DNA of 64,000 nucleotides, taken from contig NZ_JAAMPJ010000016.1 in the NCBI RefSeq assembly GCF_011067745.1, forward strand, positions 124,001-188,000. The letters are read 5' to 3'. Position numbers and translations under genes: made by a program. The notes under the pieces are model-generated. The model saw only the letters and a program-made list of their open reading frames with translations, did not search any database and was not told the origin of the DNA. Numbering within the stretch: position 1 is the stretch's first letter; every line of letters starts with the position of its first letter. Shown piece by piece: positions 40,080 through 48,547 of this stretch. The DNA is from Lentzea alba. Its GTDB lineage: Bacteria > Actinomycetota > Actinomycetes > Mycobacteriales > Pseudonocardiaceae.

Positions 40080-41459
40080 ATGAGGCGTGGGCTGGGGATG
40101 GTGCTCGCTGCGCAGGCGGTGGTGCTGACCGCGTTGTCGGGCCGGTACGGGTTCCACCGGGACGAGCTCTACTTCATGGTGGCCGGCGACCGGCCCGCGT
40201 GGGGGTACGTCGACCAGCCGCCGATCACGCCGATCCTCGCCGACATCTCGACCGAGCTGTTCGGCAGGACGCCCACGGGACTGCGCGTCGTGGCGACCTT
40301 GATGGCGCTCGCGACGACCGTCGTGGTCGCGCTCATCGCCAAGGAACTCGGTGGTGGCGCGGTGTTCGCCGCGGCCGCGTCGGCCACGGGGTCGTACGTG
40401 CTCGCGGTGGACCACATGCTGTCGACGGCGACGCTGGACCTGTTGATCTGGACGTTGGTCGGGTACTTCACGATCAGGCTGCTCAAGTCGGGGAACGGGC
40501 GGTGGTGGCTCGCGATCGGCGCGACCATCGGCGTCGGGCTCGCGAACAAGTGGTTGCTGCTGCTGTTGGTCGCGGCGCTGGCGATCTCGCTGCTGATCAC
40601 CGGGCCGCGTGACGTGTTCCGCACGTGGTGGCTGCCCGCGGGCATCGCGGTGGGCATGGTGATCGCGGCGCCGGTGGTGGCGTGGCAGGCGTTGCACGAC
40701 TTCCCCTTGCTCACGGTCGCGCGGGGCATCAGCGAGGACGACGGCCTGGAGAACCGCGTCATGTTCGTGCCGATGCAGTTCCTGCTGCTGTCGCCGTTGC
40801 TGGTGCCGGTGTGGGTGATCGGGTTCCGGAACCTGTGGCGCGACAAGACGTTGCGCTCCATCGCGTTGGCCTACCCGGTGCTGTGCGCGCTCACGTTGAT
40901 CACCGGCGGCAAGCCGTACTACGCGGTGTCGTTGTTGCTCGTGCTGCTGGCCGCGGGCGCACGGCAGGCCCAGGAATGGTTGTTGCGCCGCAAGGTGATC
41001 GGCGCCGTGCTGGTGGTCGCGAGCGTGGTGCCCGCGGTGGTCGTGTCGTTGCCGGTGCTGCCGAAGGAGGCGATCGGGCCGATCCTCGCCCTGAACCAGG
41101 AACCCGGCGAGCAGGTCGGCTGGAACGAGTTCGCCAACACCGTCGAGAAGGCGTACTGGGCGAACGACCGCCCGGTCGTGATCGCCCGCAACTACGGCCA
41201 GGCGGGCGCGATCGAGACCTTCACGCCGATCCAGGTCTATTCCGGCCACATGTCGTTCTACGACTGGGGACCGCCCGAGACGGTGAACAAGAACGTGTTG
41301 CTCGTCGGCTTCAACGCGACACCGTTCACGGAGTGCAAAAGCGTCGCACAGCACCGCAACGTCATCGAGAACGAAGAGGACGGCACGGAGATCTGGGCGT
41401 GCACGGCGCCACCGCAGTCGTGGGACGAAATCTGGCCGCAGCTGCGTCGTTACTACTGA
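40080..41459 (+). CDS. PMT/ArnT-like membrane glycosyltransferase (GT39/GT83-like)
   Basis: The 459-residue protein has about ten helices and the GT-C catalytic motif near the start (GRYGFHRDELYFMVAGDRPAWGYVDQPPITPILA), with Asp-Glu in the first outside loop. It then has a C-terminal soluble part with two Cys (EC...WAC). It should transfer a sugar from a polyprenyl donor to lipid, protein or wall polymer outside the cell. It follows the TPP-enzyme gene by 28 bases and may share its transcript. Confidence 0.88.
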   Translation: MRRGLGMVLAAQAVVLTALSGRYGFHRDELYFMVAGDRPAWGYVDQPPITPILADISTELFGRTPTGLRVVATLMALATTVVVALIAKELGGGAVFAAAASATGSYVLAVDHMLSTATLDLLIWTLVGYFTIRLLKSGNGRWWLAIGATIGVGLANKWLLLLLVAALAISLLITGPRDVFRTWWLPAGIAVGMVIAAPVVAWQALHDFPLLTVARGISEDDGLENRVMFVPMQFLLLSPLLVPVWVIGFRNLWRDKTLRSIALAYPVLCALTLITGGKPYYAVSLLLVLLAAGARQAQEWLLRRKVIGAVLVVASVVPAVVVSLPVLPKEAIGPILALNQEPGEQVGWNEFANTVEKAYWANDRPVVIARNYGQAGAIETFTPIQVYSGHMSFYDWGPPETVNKNVLLVGFNATPFTECKSVAQHRNVIENEEDGTEIWACTAPPQSWDEIWPQLRRYY

Positions 41460-41477
41460 GGCTGCCAGACTCGCGCG

Positions 41478-41963
41478 GTGACTCGAACCTGGCCCGCGAA
41501 CCTCGCCACGGACGAAGGCGTGCTCGCCTGGGAGTTCCTGGACTTCCTGCGCGAGACCGCCGTGCTGAAGGTCGACGGGCTCACCCGCGACCAGGCCGCG
41601 GCGTCCCCCATCGCCACGTCGCCGAAACTGACCGCGCTGGGCGTGCTCAAGCACCTCGTCGCGGTGGAACGGTATTGGCTGTGCATCGCGGGTGCGGGGC
41701 TGGAGCTGCCGTCGTTGTGGGAAGGCGATCCGGACCCGTCGTGGGACCTCGCGGACGAGGACACGCCTGAGTCGTTGATCCGGGCGTACCGCGAGGAATG
41801 GGCCAACGCCGAGGCGCTGAAGCAGCGCGGTCCCGACGACAGCGCGGCGGACGAGAAGTTCACCGTGCGGTGGATCCTGGCCCACGTGGCACAGGAAACC
41901 GCGCGGCACGTGGGACACCTGGATCTGCTCCGCGAGCTCGCGGACGGGCAGACCAGCGAATAG
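41478..41963 (+). CDS. DinB-family (DUF664-like) protein
   Basis: The 161-residue four-helix protein has the metal-ligand histidines in place: LKHLVAVERYW and WILAHVAQETARHVGHLDLLRE, as in DinB/MST enzymes. It may be a thiol-dependent S-transferase or detoxification enzyme. It begins 18 bases after the glycosyltransferase stop, on the same strand. Confidence 0.88.
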   Translation: MTRTWPANLATDEGVLAWEFLDFLRETAVLKVDGLTRDQAAASPIATSPKLTALGVLKHLVAVERYWLCIAGAGLELPSLWEGDPDPSWDLADEDTPESLIRAYREEWANAEALKQRGPDDSAADEKFTVRWILAHVAQETARHVGHLDLLRELADGQTSE

Positions 41964-41974
41964 GCCGGACGTTC

Positions 41975-42703
41975 TCAGACCTCGCCCGGCCACAGGGGCG
42001 CGAGGGGCACGACCACCCCGTCGAGCGCGTTGTCGACGACGGCGCCGGCCAGTGGCATCAACGTCGCACGTGACCACAGGAGGCGTTCACGCAAGGCCGG
42101 GAGCGCCAGGGCGGCAGCAGCCTGTTCGATCACCTCCTGACGGTCGTGGTGCAGACACCCGAGCAACGCCTCGCTGGTGTCGCCGACCTGCACGCCCGAC
42201 TTCGCCAGCCGGCGGACGGCCGCCGCCGCCTGGGACCGGACCCACCACTTCGCGTCGCGCAGCCTGCCGACGACCGGCGGCAGAGCGGCCGGGTCGGCGG
42301 TGTCGCCGAGCGCGATCACCGCGATCTGGCGGCGGGTGGCCAGCCAGTGCGTCGCGTCCGGCGTGACGCGGGCGACCGGGTTCGCCTTGCGCAGCCTGGT
42401 GATGCCGTAGAGCCACATCCACGGACTGCGGTAGACCTCCTGGCCGAGCCACCTGCGGACCGGGCCGTCGGTCTCGGCGTAGAAATGCCGGAGCACGTGT
42501 TCCGGGTCGCGGTCAGGATCGCGTTCCGCGAGCACCCGGCACAGCAGCGGGCGCGCCGCGTCCGCCTCGCCGAGAGCTCCGAGGATCATTTCCTCGACAC
42601 CCGGCGCGGTGCTGTCGATCAAATGTCTGATGTGCGCGTGCTGATCCGGTGAACCCCAGTCCCCGATCCCAGCCAGCGCCCCGTCGCTGCTGAGTTCCCC
42701 CAT
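41975..42703 (-). CDS. HEAT-repeat protein
   Basis: The 242-residue protein is built of helical HEAT-like repeats (LPPVVGRLRDAKWWVRSQAAAAVRRLAKSG; LLGCLHHDRQEVIEQAAAALALPALRERL). It has no signal peptide or enzyme motif. Such proteins act as scaffolds or interaction partners; no partner is evident nearby. It is convergent with the DinB gene, 11 bases apart, and its ATG at 42703 lies 7 bases after the LysR stop. Confidence 0.75.
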   Translation of the reverse strand: MGELSSDGALAGIGDWGSPDQHAHIRHLIDSTAPGVEEMILGALGEADAARPLLCRVLAERDPDRDPEHVLRHFYAETDGPVRRWLGQEVYRSPWMWLYGITRLRKANPVARVTPDATHWLATRRQIAVIALGDTADPAALPPVVGRLRDAKWWVRSQAAAAVRRLAKSGVQVGDTSEALLGCLHHDRQEVIEQAAAALALPALRERLLWSRATLMPLAGAVVDNALDGVVVPLAPLWPGEV

Positions 42704-42710
42704 TTCTCCA

Positions 42711-43628
42711 TCATGGCCGAGATATGTAGCCGCCCACAGCGTTTTGGCAAACTTCCTGGAGAGCGTTTACCGCGTCGCGCAACAACGGGTTGGTATTCGC
42801 GGTGCGGTGGACGACGTGCACGTGCCTGCGCAACGGCTTGCTGCGCAACGGCATCGCGTGCGTGCCGGGTAGCCCCTTGTAACCGAGCGCGGGCACCAGA
42901 GCGACACCGACGCCTGCCGCCACGAGTGACTGCACGACCTCGTAGTCGTTGCTTCGAAAAGCAATTTTCGGCGCGAAACCCGAAGCGGCGCACAAGCGCG
43001 TGAGACAGGTGGCCCCGGAGGTGCCGTCACGTGACGCGATCCAGCGTTCGTCTTTGAGATCTTCGAGTTTGACGTTGTTTTTCGCGGCCGGGTGTTCGGC
43101 CGGCACCATGACCAGGAGGGATTCGTCGAGCAAGGGCAACACGGTCAGTTCTTCCGGCCACGTCCGCGGCACGAGGTCGTAGGCGTAGACCAGCGCGAGG
43201 TCGAGCTCGCCGGTCAGCACCAGTGGCAGCACGTCGTCCGGCTCGGCCTCGTCCAGGCGGATCTCGGCATCGGGCAGGTCCGCCGACAGCTTCGCCAGCG
43301 CCTTGGGCACGATCCGCGAGCTCGCGGTGGGGAACGTGCCGATCCGCAGGCGCCCCCGCAGCCCCTGCACCATCGCCTTGACCTCGTGCTCGAAGCCGTC
43401 GAACGCGGCGAGCAACTCGCCACCGCGGTCGGCGATCAGCAGCGCGGCGCTGGCCGGTCTGATCGAGTGCGCCTCACGTTCGAACAGCGTCACACCGACG
43501 GCGCGTTCGAACGCCGAGATCTGCTGCGAGACGGCCGACGACGTGTAGCCGAGGCGGCGGGCCGCCTCGGCGAACGAGCCCGTCCTCACGACCTCGACGA
43601 GCGTGCGGAGATGGACCGGGTTGAGCAC
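42711..43628 (-). CDS. LysR family transcriptional regulator
   Basis: The 305-residue protein has the LysR helix-turn-helix (LVEVVRTGSFAEAARRLGYTSSAVSQQISAFERAVGVTLFERE) and an effector domain of the usual length. The GTG start is only 81 bases from the divergent aldehyde dehydrogenase gene. It most likely activates the lysine/pipecolate-type catabolic operon that follows on the other strand in response to a pathway compound. The effector is inferred from position only. Confidence 0.94.
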   Translation of the reverse strand: MLNPVHLRTLVEVVRTGSFAEAARRLGYTSSAVSQQISAFERAVGVTLFEREAHSIRPASAALLIADRGGELLAAFDGFEHEVKAMVQGLRGRLRIGTFPTASSRIVPKALAKLSADLPDAEIRLDEAEPDDVLPLVLTGELDLALVYAYDLVPRTWPEELTVLPLLDESLLVMVPAEHPAAKNNVKLEDLKDERWIASRDGTSGATCLTRLCAASGFAPKIAFRSNDYEVVQSLVAAGVGVALVPALGYKGLPGTHAMPLRSKPLRRHVHVVHRTANTNPLLRDAVNALQEVCQNAVGGYISRP

Positions 43629-43709
43629 CAGGTCAGCTTATGCTCGACGTCGCGAGGTTTCATTCTGCGGCCCCTGGCGCAACCACCGCGCAACTACCAG
43701 GGTGGATGC

Positions 43710-45194
43710 ATGCCCTATGTCTCCACGAACCCGTCGAACACCTCCGACGTGGTCACCGAGGTCGAGCTCGGGACCAGCCGCACCTTCGTCGACTCGGCAC
43801 AGCGGGCGAAGGCGGCACAGCGCGCGTGGGCTCGCGTGCCCGCGCCCGTGCGCGGCCAGGTCATCGGCAACATCGGCCGGCTCGTCGAGGCGAACTTCGA
43901 GCCGCTCGCCCAGCTGGTGACGCGCGAGATCGGCAAGCCGATCGCGGAGGCCCGCGGTGAGGTGCAGGAGATCGTGGACACCTGCAACTTCTTCGTCGGC
44001 GAGGGCAGGCGCCTCTACGGGCAGACCGTCCCGTCGGAGATGCCCGACAAGCAGCTCTTCACGTTCCGCAACCCCGTCGGCGTCGCGGCCATCATCACCG
44101 CCGGCAACTTCCCGGTCGCCGTGCCGTCCTGGTACATCATCCCGGCACTGCTGTGCGGCAACTCGGTCGTGTGGAAACCCGCCGAGTACTCCGCCGCGTC
44201 GGCCCAGGCCTTCTACGACGTGTTCCAGGCTTCCGGCATCCCGGCCGGCGTGTTCGAGATCGTCTTCGCCGAGGGGTCGGAGACGTTCAACGGCCTGGAG
44301 CAGTCGCTGCGGGAAGGCCTCGTCGACAAGGTCGGGTTCACCGGGTCCAGCGAGGTCGGTGTGCGGATCGGCGAACTGTGCGGACGCCACCTCCAGACGC
44401 CGTGCCTGGAGCTCGGCGGCAAGAACCCGATGGTCGTCACCGAGGACGCCGACCTGGACCTGGCCGTGCAGGGCGCGCTGTTCGCCGGCTTCGGCTCCGC
44501 GGGTCAGCGCTGCACCTCGCTCGGCACGGCGATCGTGCACGAGTCGGTGTACGACGAGTTCCTGTCCCGGTTCGTCGAGGCCGTCGCCGGTGCCACCGTG
44601 GGCGACCCGACCGGCGATGTCCTCTATGGACCGTTGCTGGACGAGAAGTTCGCACTGGCGTACGAGAAGTACCTCGGCTGGGTCGGCGAGCACCACACGG
44701 TGCACGGCCCGACCGGCCGCATCACGGCTGCCAGTTCCCGCAACGGCTTCACTGGTGAGAACGGCTTCTTCTACCACCCCGCAATCGTTTCCGGCGTGCG
44801 TGCCGACGACGAGCTGTTCCTGCAGGAGACGTTCGGCCCGATCGTCGGCGTCATGAAGTACTCGGACCTGGACGAGGCGATCGAGCTCGGCAACAAGCCG
44901 GGCTACGGCCTGTCGTGCTCGATCTACACCACCGACCCGAACAAGGCCTTCCGGTTCCGGGCCGGCATCTCCGCCGGCATGGTCAGCGTCAACAACTCGA
45001 CGTCCGGGGCCGAGGCGCACCTGCCGTTCGGCGGGAACGGCAAGAGCGGCAACGGCTCCCGGCAGTCGGGCGTGTGGGTGCTCGACCAGTTCACCCGCTG
45101 GCAGTCCATGAACTGGGACTACTCCGGGAAGCTGCAGAAGGCGCAGATGGACACGCTCGAGATCGAGGCGAACCTTGACTACCGGCTCGGCTGA
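43710..45194 (+). CDS. Antiquitin-like aldehyde dehydrogenase (aminoadipate semialdehyde type)
   Basis: The 494-residue enzyme has ALDH active-site features: LELGGKNPMVV (general base Glu) and FGSAGQRCTSLG (catalytic Cys). The C-terminal SVNNSTSGAEAHLPFGGNGKSGNGSRQSG is the ALDH7/antiquitin form. It should oxidise 2-aminoadipate 6-semialdehyde (or piperideine-6-carboxylate) to 2-aminoadipate with NAD. It is the first gene of the operon, and the FAD oxidase gene starts inside its 3' end. ATG at 43710 is preceded by GGGTGGATGC. Confidence 0.92.
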   Translation: MPYVSTNPSNTSDVVTEVELGTSRTFVDSAQRAKAAQRAWARVPAPVRGQVIGNIGRLVEANFEPLAQLVTREIGKPIAEARGEVQEIVDTCNFFVGEGRRLYGQTVPSEMPDKQLFTFRNPVGVAAIITAGNFPVAVPSWYIIPALLCGNSVVWKPAEYSAASAQAFYDVFQASGIPAGVFEIVFAEGSETFNGLEQSLREGLVDKVGFTGSSEVGVRIGELCGRHLQTPCLELGGKNPMVVTEDADLDLAVQGALFAGFGSAGQRCTSLGTAIVHESVYDEFLSRFVEAVAGATVGDPTGDVLYGPLLDEKFALAYEKYLGWVGEHHTVHGPTGRITAASSRNGFTGENGFFYHPAIVSGVRADDELFLQETFGPIVGVMKYSDLDEAIELGNKPGYGLSCSIYTTDPNKAFRFRAGISAGMVSVNNSTSGAEAHLPFGGNGKSGNGSRQSGVWVLDQFTRWQSMNWDYSGKLQKAQMDTLEIEANLDYRLG

Positions 45195-46335
45195 GCTGCC
45201 TGGTCAGGCCGAGGTCGTCGTCATCGGCGGCGGGGTGATGGGCACATCCGTTGCCTTCCACCTCGCCGAGGCAGGCGTCCGGGATGTCGTGGTCGTGGAG
45301 AGGGATGAGCTGGGTTCCGGCTCCACCTGCAAAGCAGCGGGTGGAGTGCGCGCCCAGTTCTCCGACGAGCTGAACATCAGGCTCGGCGCCCGATCACTCG
45401 AAGCGTTCCAGCGCTTTCCGCAGCGGCCCGGGCAGGAGATCGATCTGCACCAGGTCGGTTATCTGTTCCTCCTTTCGTCTCGGGAACACGTCACGGCGTT
45501 CGAGCGCAACGTCGACCTCCAGAACTCCCTCGGAGTGCGCAGTCGCATGCTGACTGTCGAGGAAGCACGACGGATGTCGCCGTTGATCGAAACGGACGGC
45601 CTGCTCGCGGCGACCTTCTCGCCGGACGACGGACACTGCACTCCGGAGTCCGTCGTCCTCGGTTACGCCGCCGCGGCCCGCCGATTCGGTGTCCGTTTCC
45701 ACACCAGAACCACCGTGAGATCGATCGTAGGGACGGGGTCCGACACTTTTCGCGTCCAGACCGACCGCGGCGAGGTTTCGACCGGGAATCTGGTCTGCGC
45801 GGCCGGCGCGTGGTCGCGTGAGATCGGCGAGATGGTGGGCGTTGACCTGCCGGTTTCTCCGTTGCGGCGGCAGATCATGTTCACCGAGCCCATGCCCGAA
45901 CTACACGATCGGGTGACGCCCTTCACCATCGACTTCGGCAGCACCTTCTACTTCCACCGCGAGGGCCGCGGGCTGCTGTTCGGCATGTCCGACCCGGACG
46001 AGACCCCCGGCTTCAAACTGGACATGTCCGACGCCTGGCTGCCGCGGCTCACCGAGGCGATCGGCAGACGCGCACCGAAGCTGCTGAACGTGGGCGTGCG
46101 CAACGGATGGGCGGGGCTGTACGAGGTGACGCCCGACCACAACGCGCTGATCGGTTCGGCCGGCCGGTTCTTCTACGCCACCGGCTTCTCCGGGCACGGT
46201 TTCCTGCAGGGTCCCGCGGTCGGGGAGGTCGTGCGCGACCTCGTGCTCGGCCGCGAGCCGTTCGTCGACGTGTCCAGTCTGGACGCCTCCCGGTTCGCCG
46301 CCGACCAGGCGCGGCCGGAACTCAACTGCGTGTGA
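45175..46335 (+). CDS. FAD-dependent amine oxidase (DadA/SoxB/AmaA-like)
   Basis: The 386-residue flavoprotein has a GxGxxG start (EVVVIGGGVMGTSVAFHLAEAGVRDVVVVERDELGSGSTCKAAGGVRAQFS) and the DadA/sarcosine oxidase-beta C-terminal pattern GLYEVTPDHNALIGSAGRFFYATGFSGHGFLQGPAVGEVV. Its place beside an aminoadipate-semialdehyde-type dehydrogenase suggests L-pipecolate oxidase (as AmaA next to AmaB in Pseudomonas) or another amino acid. The TTG start overlaps the aldehyde dehydrogenase gene by 20 bases. Confidence 0.9.
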   Translation: MTTGSAELPGQAEVVVIGGGVMGTSVAFHLAEAGVRDVVVVERDELGSGSTCKAAGGVRAQFSDELNIRLGARSLEAFQRFPQRPGQEIDLHQVGYLFLLSSREHVTAFERNVDLQNSLGVRSRMLTVEEARRMSPLIETDGLLAATFSPDDGHCTPESVVLGYAAAARRFGVRFHTRTTVRSIVGTGSDTFRVQTDRGEVSTGNLVCAAGAWSREIGEMVGVDLPVSPLRRQIMFTEPMPELHDRVTPFTIDFGSTFYFHREGRGLLFGMSDPDETPGFKLDMSDAWLPRLTEAIGRRAPKLLNVGVRNGWAGLYEVTPDHNALIGSAGRFFYATGFSGHGFLQGPAVGEVVRDLVLGREPFVDVSSLDASRFAADQARPELNCV

Positions 46336-46345
46336 GGGAAAGCTG

Positions 46346-47464
46346 ATGGACGTTCTCCAGCTCATGGACGAATGGGGACCCGAGAAGGTCGTCTGCGTGT
46401 CCGACCGGCGCACCGGCATGAAGGGCGTGCTCGTCATCGACAACACCGCGCGCGGCATGGGCAAGGGCGGCACGCGGATGAGCCCGCACGTGACCGTCGC
46501 GGAGATCGCCCGCCTCGCGCGCGTGATGACGTGGAAGTGGGCCGGGGTCGACCTGTTCTTCGGCGGCGCCAAGGCGGGGATCGTGTTCGATCCTTCTTCT
46601 CCCGACAAGGAAGCGGCGCTGCGGGCGTTCGCGCGCAAGCTCTCCAACGAGGTGCCGCGCGAGTACGTGCTCGGGCTCGACATGGGCCTCACCGAACGGG
46701 ACGCCGCGATCGTCCAGGACGAACTGTCGGACCGCGGCGCTATGATGGGCGCACCGGCTCAACTCGGCGGTCTTCCGTACGACGAGCTGGGCGTCACCGG
46801 GTTCGGCGTGGCCGAGGTGGCGGACGAACTGATGGCCCTGCAAGGCAAACGCGTGGCCGTTCAGGGTTTCGGCGCGGTCGGTGCCGCGGCGGCGAAGCGG
46901 TTCGCCGAACTCGGCGCTGTCGTCGTCGCCGTGTCTTCGGTGCACGGTGCGTTGGTGGACCCCGGCGGGCTGGATGTCGCACGACTGCTGAAGCTGCGAG
47001 GAGAATTCGGTGACCTCGCGGTCGAGGAGTACGGCGACGTGCGCGAGCTCGGTGCCGAGCTTCGCGTGCCGTGCGACGTGCTGGTGCCGGCGGCGCTGCA
47101 GGACGTGATCGACGCGGATCTCGCGGGCGAGCTCGACACCACTCTGGTGGTCGAGGGCGCGAACCTGCCGACTTCCGTTGCGGCGCAGGAGGTTCTCGCG
47201 CGCCGCGGGATCACGGTCGTGCCGGACTTCATCGCGAACGCCGGTGGCGTGGTCGCGGCGGCGTTCGGGATGGACGCGCGGTACTCGCCGTTCCCGGTGA
47301 ACCCGGCGACGGTGCTGGACGCCGTGTCCTCGAAGCTGAGGGCGAACGCGGCGAACGTCATCGCCGAGGCCAGAAACCGGGGCACCACGACGCACGTGGC
47401 TGCCCGCGAGCTGGCGCAGGACCGGGTGCTGACCGCGATGAAGCTGCGGGGGCGGGTCGCATGA
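46346..47464 (+). CDS. Leu/Glu/Phe/Val-type amino acid dehydrogenase
   Basis: The 372-residue enzyme has the Glu/Leu/Phe/Val dehydrogenase elements: ARGMGKGGTRMSPHVTVAEIARLARVMTWKWAGVDLFFGGAKAGIVFDP (catalytic Lys in GGAKAGI) and a Rossmann GKRVAVQGFGAVGAAAAKRFAELGAVVVAVS. The length is nearer Leu/Val dehydrogenase (about 360) than GDH (about 420). In this operon it could deaminate 2-aminoadipate to 2-oxoadipate or recycle glutamate. ATG follows GAGGGAAAGCTG. Confidence 0.92.
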   Translation: MDVLQLMDEWGPEKVVCVSDRRTGMKGVLVIDNTARGMGKGGTRMSPHVTVAEIARLARVMTWKWAGVDLFFGGAKAGIVFDPSSPDKEAALRAFARKLSNEVPREYVLGLDMGLTERDAAIVQDELSDRGAMMGAPAQLGGLPYDELGVTGFGVAEVADELMALQGKRVAVQGFGAVGAAAAKRFAELGAVVVAVSSVHGALVDPGGLDVARLLKLRGEFGDLAVEEYGDVRELGAELRVPCDVLVPAALQDVIDADLAGELDTTLVVEGANLPTSVAAQEVLARRGITVVPDFIANAGGVVAAAFGMDARYSPFPVNPATVLDAVSSKLRANAANVIAEARNRGTTTHVAARELAQDRVLTAMKLRGRVA

Positions 47465-48546
47465 GCTCGCTCGAAGGCGTGGTGATCGCGGACTTCAGCC
47501 GGGTGCTGGCGGCGCCGTACGCGACGATGATGCTCGGCGACCTCGGTGCCGAAGTGATCAAGGTCGAGCAACCGGGCCGTGGCGACGAGACCCGCACGTG
47601 GGGTCCGCCGCACTACGAAGACGAGGCGACGTACTTCCTGTCCGTCAACAGGAACAAGACGTCCGTGCAGATCGACCTGTCGACCCGGGCAGGCCGGGAA
47701 CAGGCGCGCGAGCTCATCGCGCGTGCGGACGTCGTGGTCGAGAACTTCAAGCCGGGCACCATGAAGAAGTTCGGGCTGGACTACGAGTCGTTGGGGCGTG
47801 ACGACCTCGTCTACTGCTCGATCTCGGGGTTCGGTTCGGGCAAGGGCGCGGAGCTGCCCGGCTACGACCTGCTCGTGCAGGCCGTGGGCGGGTTGATGAG
47901 CGTGACCGGGCCCGGTCCGCACGAGCCGGTGAAGACCGGTGTGGCGCTGGTCGACGTCCTCACGGGGTTGCACGCCTGTGTGGGCATCCTGGCGGCGCTG
48001 CGGCACCGGGAGGCGACCGGGCAGGGCCAGCTGGTCGAGCTGGACCTGCTGACCGTGCTGCTGTCCAGCATGGTGAACCAGAGCGCGGGCTTCACCCTGG
48101 CCGGCGCGGTGCCGAAGCCGATGGGCAACCGGCATCCGTCGATCGCGCCGTACGAGGTGTTCCCGACGATCGACCAGCCGATCGTGCTCGCGGTCGGCAA
48201 CGACCGGCAGTTCCGCAGGCTGTGCTCGGTGCTGGACGTGCCCGAGCTCGCCACGGATCCGCGGTTCGTGACGAACTCCGACCGGGTCGAGCACGTCGAC
48301 GAGCTGTTCGAGCTCCTCTCGGCGCGGCTGCGGGCCCGCCCGGCGCAGCACTGGTTCGAAACGCTGACGCCACTTGGTGTTCCGTGCGGTCCGGTGAACG
48401 ACGTCGCGCACGCGTTCGCGCTGGCCGAGTCGCTGGACCTCAACCCCACCGCGACGATCGGCGACATGACGCTCGTCGCGAACCCCATCCGCCTGTCGCG
48501 CACGCCGGTCACCTACCGGCTGCGCCCGCCGAAGCTGGAGCAGTGA
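47461..48546 (+). CDS. CaiB/BaiF (class III) CoA-transferase
   Basis: The 361-residue protein has the class III CoA-transferase fold: VIADFSRVLAAPYATMMLGDLGAEVIKVEQPGRGDETR and the catalytic Asp region KTGVALVDVLTGLHACVGILAAL. It moves CoA between carboxylic acids. Next to glutaryl-CoA dehydrogenase it is a good candidate for glutarate (or 2-hydroxyglutarate) CoA-transferase, like human SUGCT. It overlaps the preceding gene by 4 bases and the dehydrogenase starts 2 bases after its stop. Confidence 0.92.
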   Translation: MSSLEGVVIADFSRVLAAPYATMMLGDLGAEVIKVEQPGRGDETRTWGPPHYEDEATYFLSVNRNKTSVQIDLSTRAGREQARELIARADVVVENFKPGTMKKFGLDYESLGRDDLVYCSISGFGSGKGAELPGYDLLVQAVGGLMSVTGPGPHEPVKTGVALVDVLTGLHACVGILAALRHREATGQGQLVELDLLTVLLSSMVNQSAGFTLAGAVPKPMGNRHPSIAPYEVFPTIDQPIVLAVGNDRQFRRLCSVLDVPELATDPRFVTNSDRVEHVDELFELLSARLRARPAQHWFETLTPLGVPCGPVNDVAHAFALAESLDLNPTATIGDMTLVANPIRLSRTPVTYRLRPPKLEQ

Positions 48547-48547
48547 A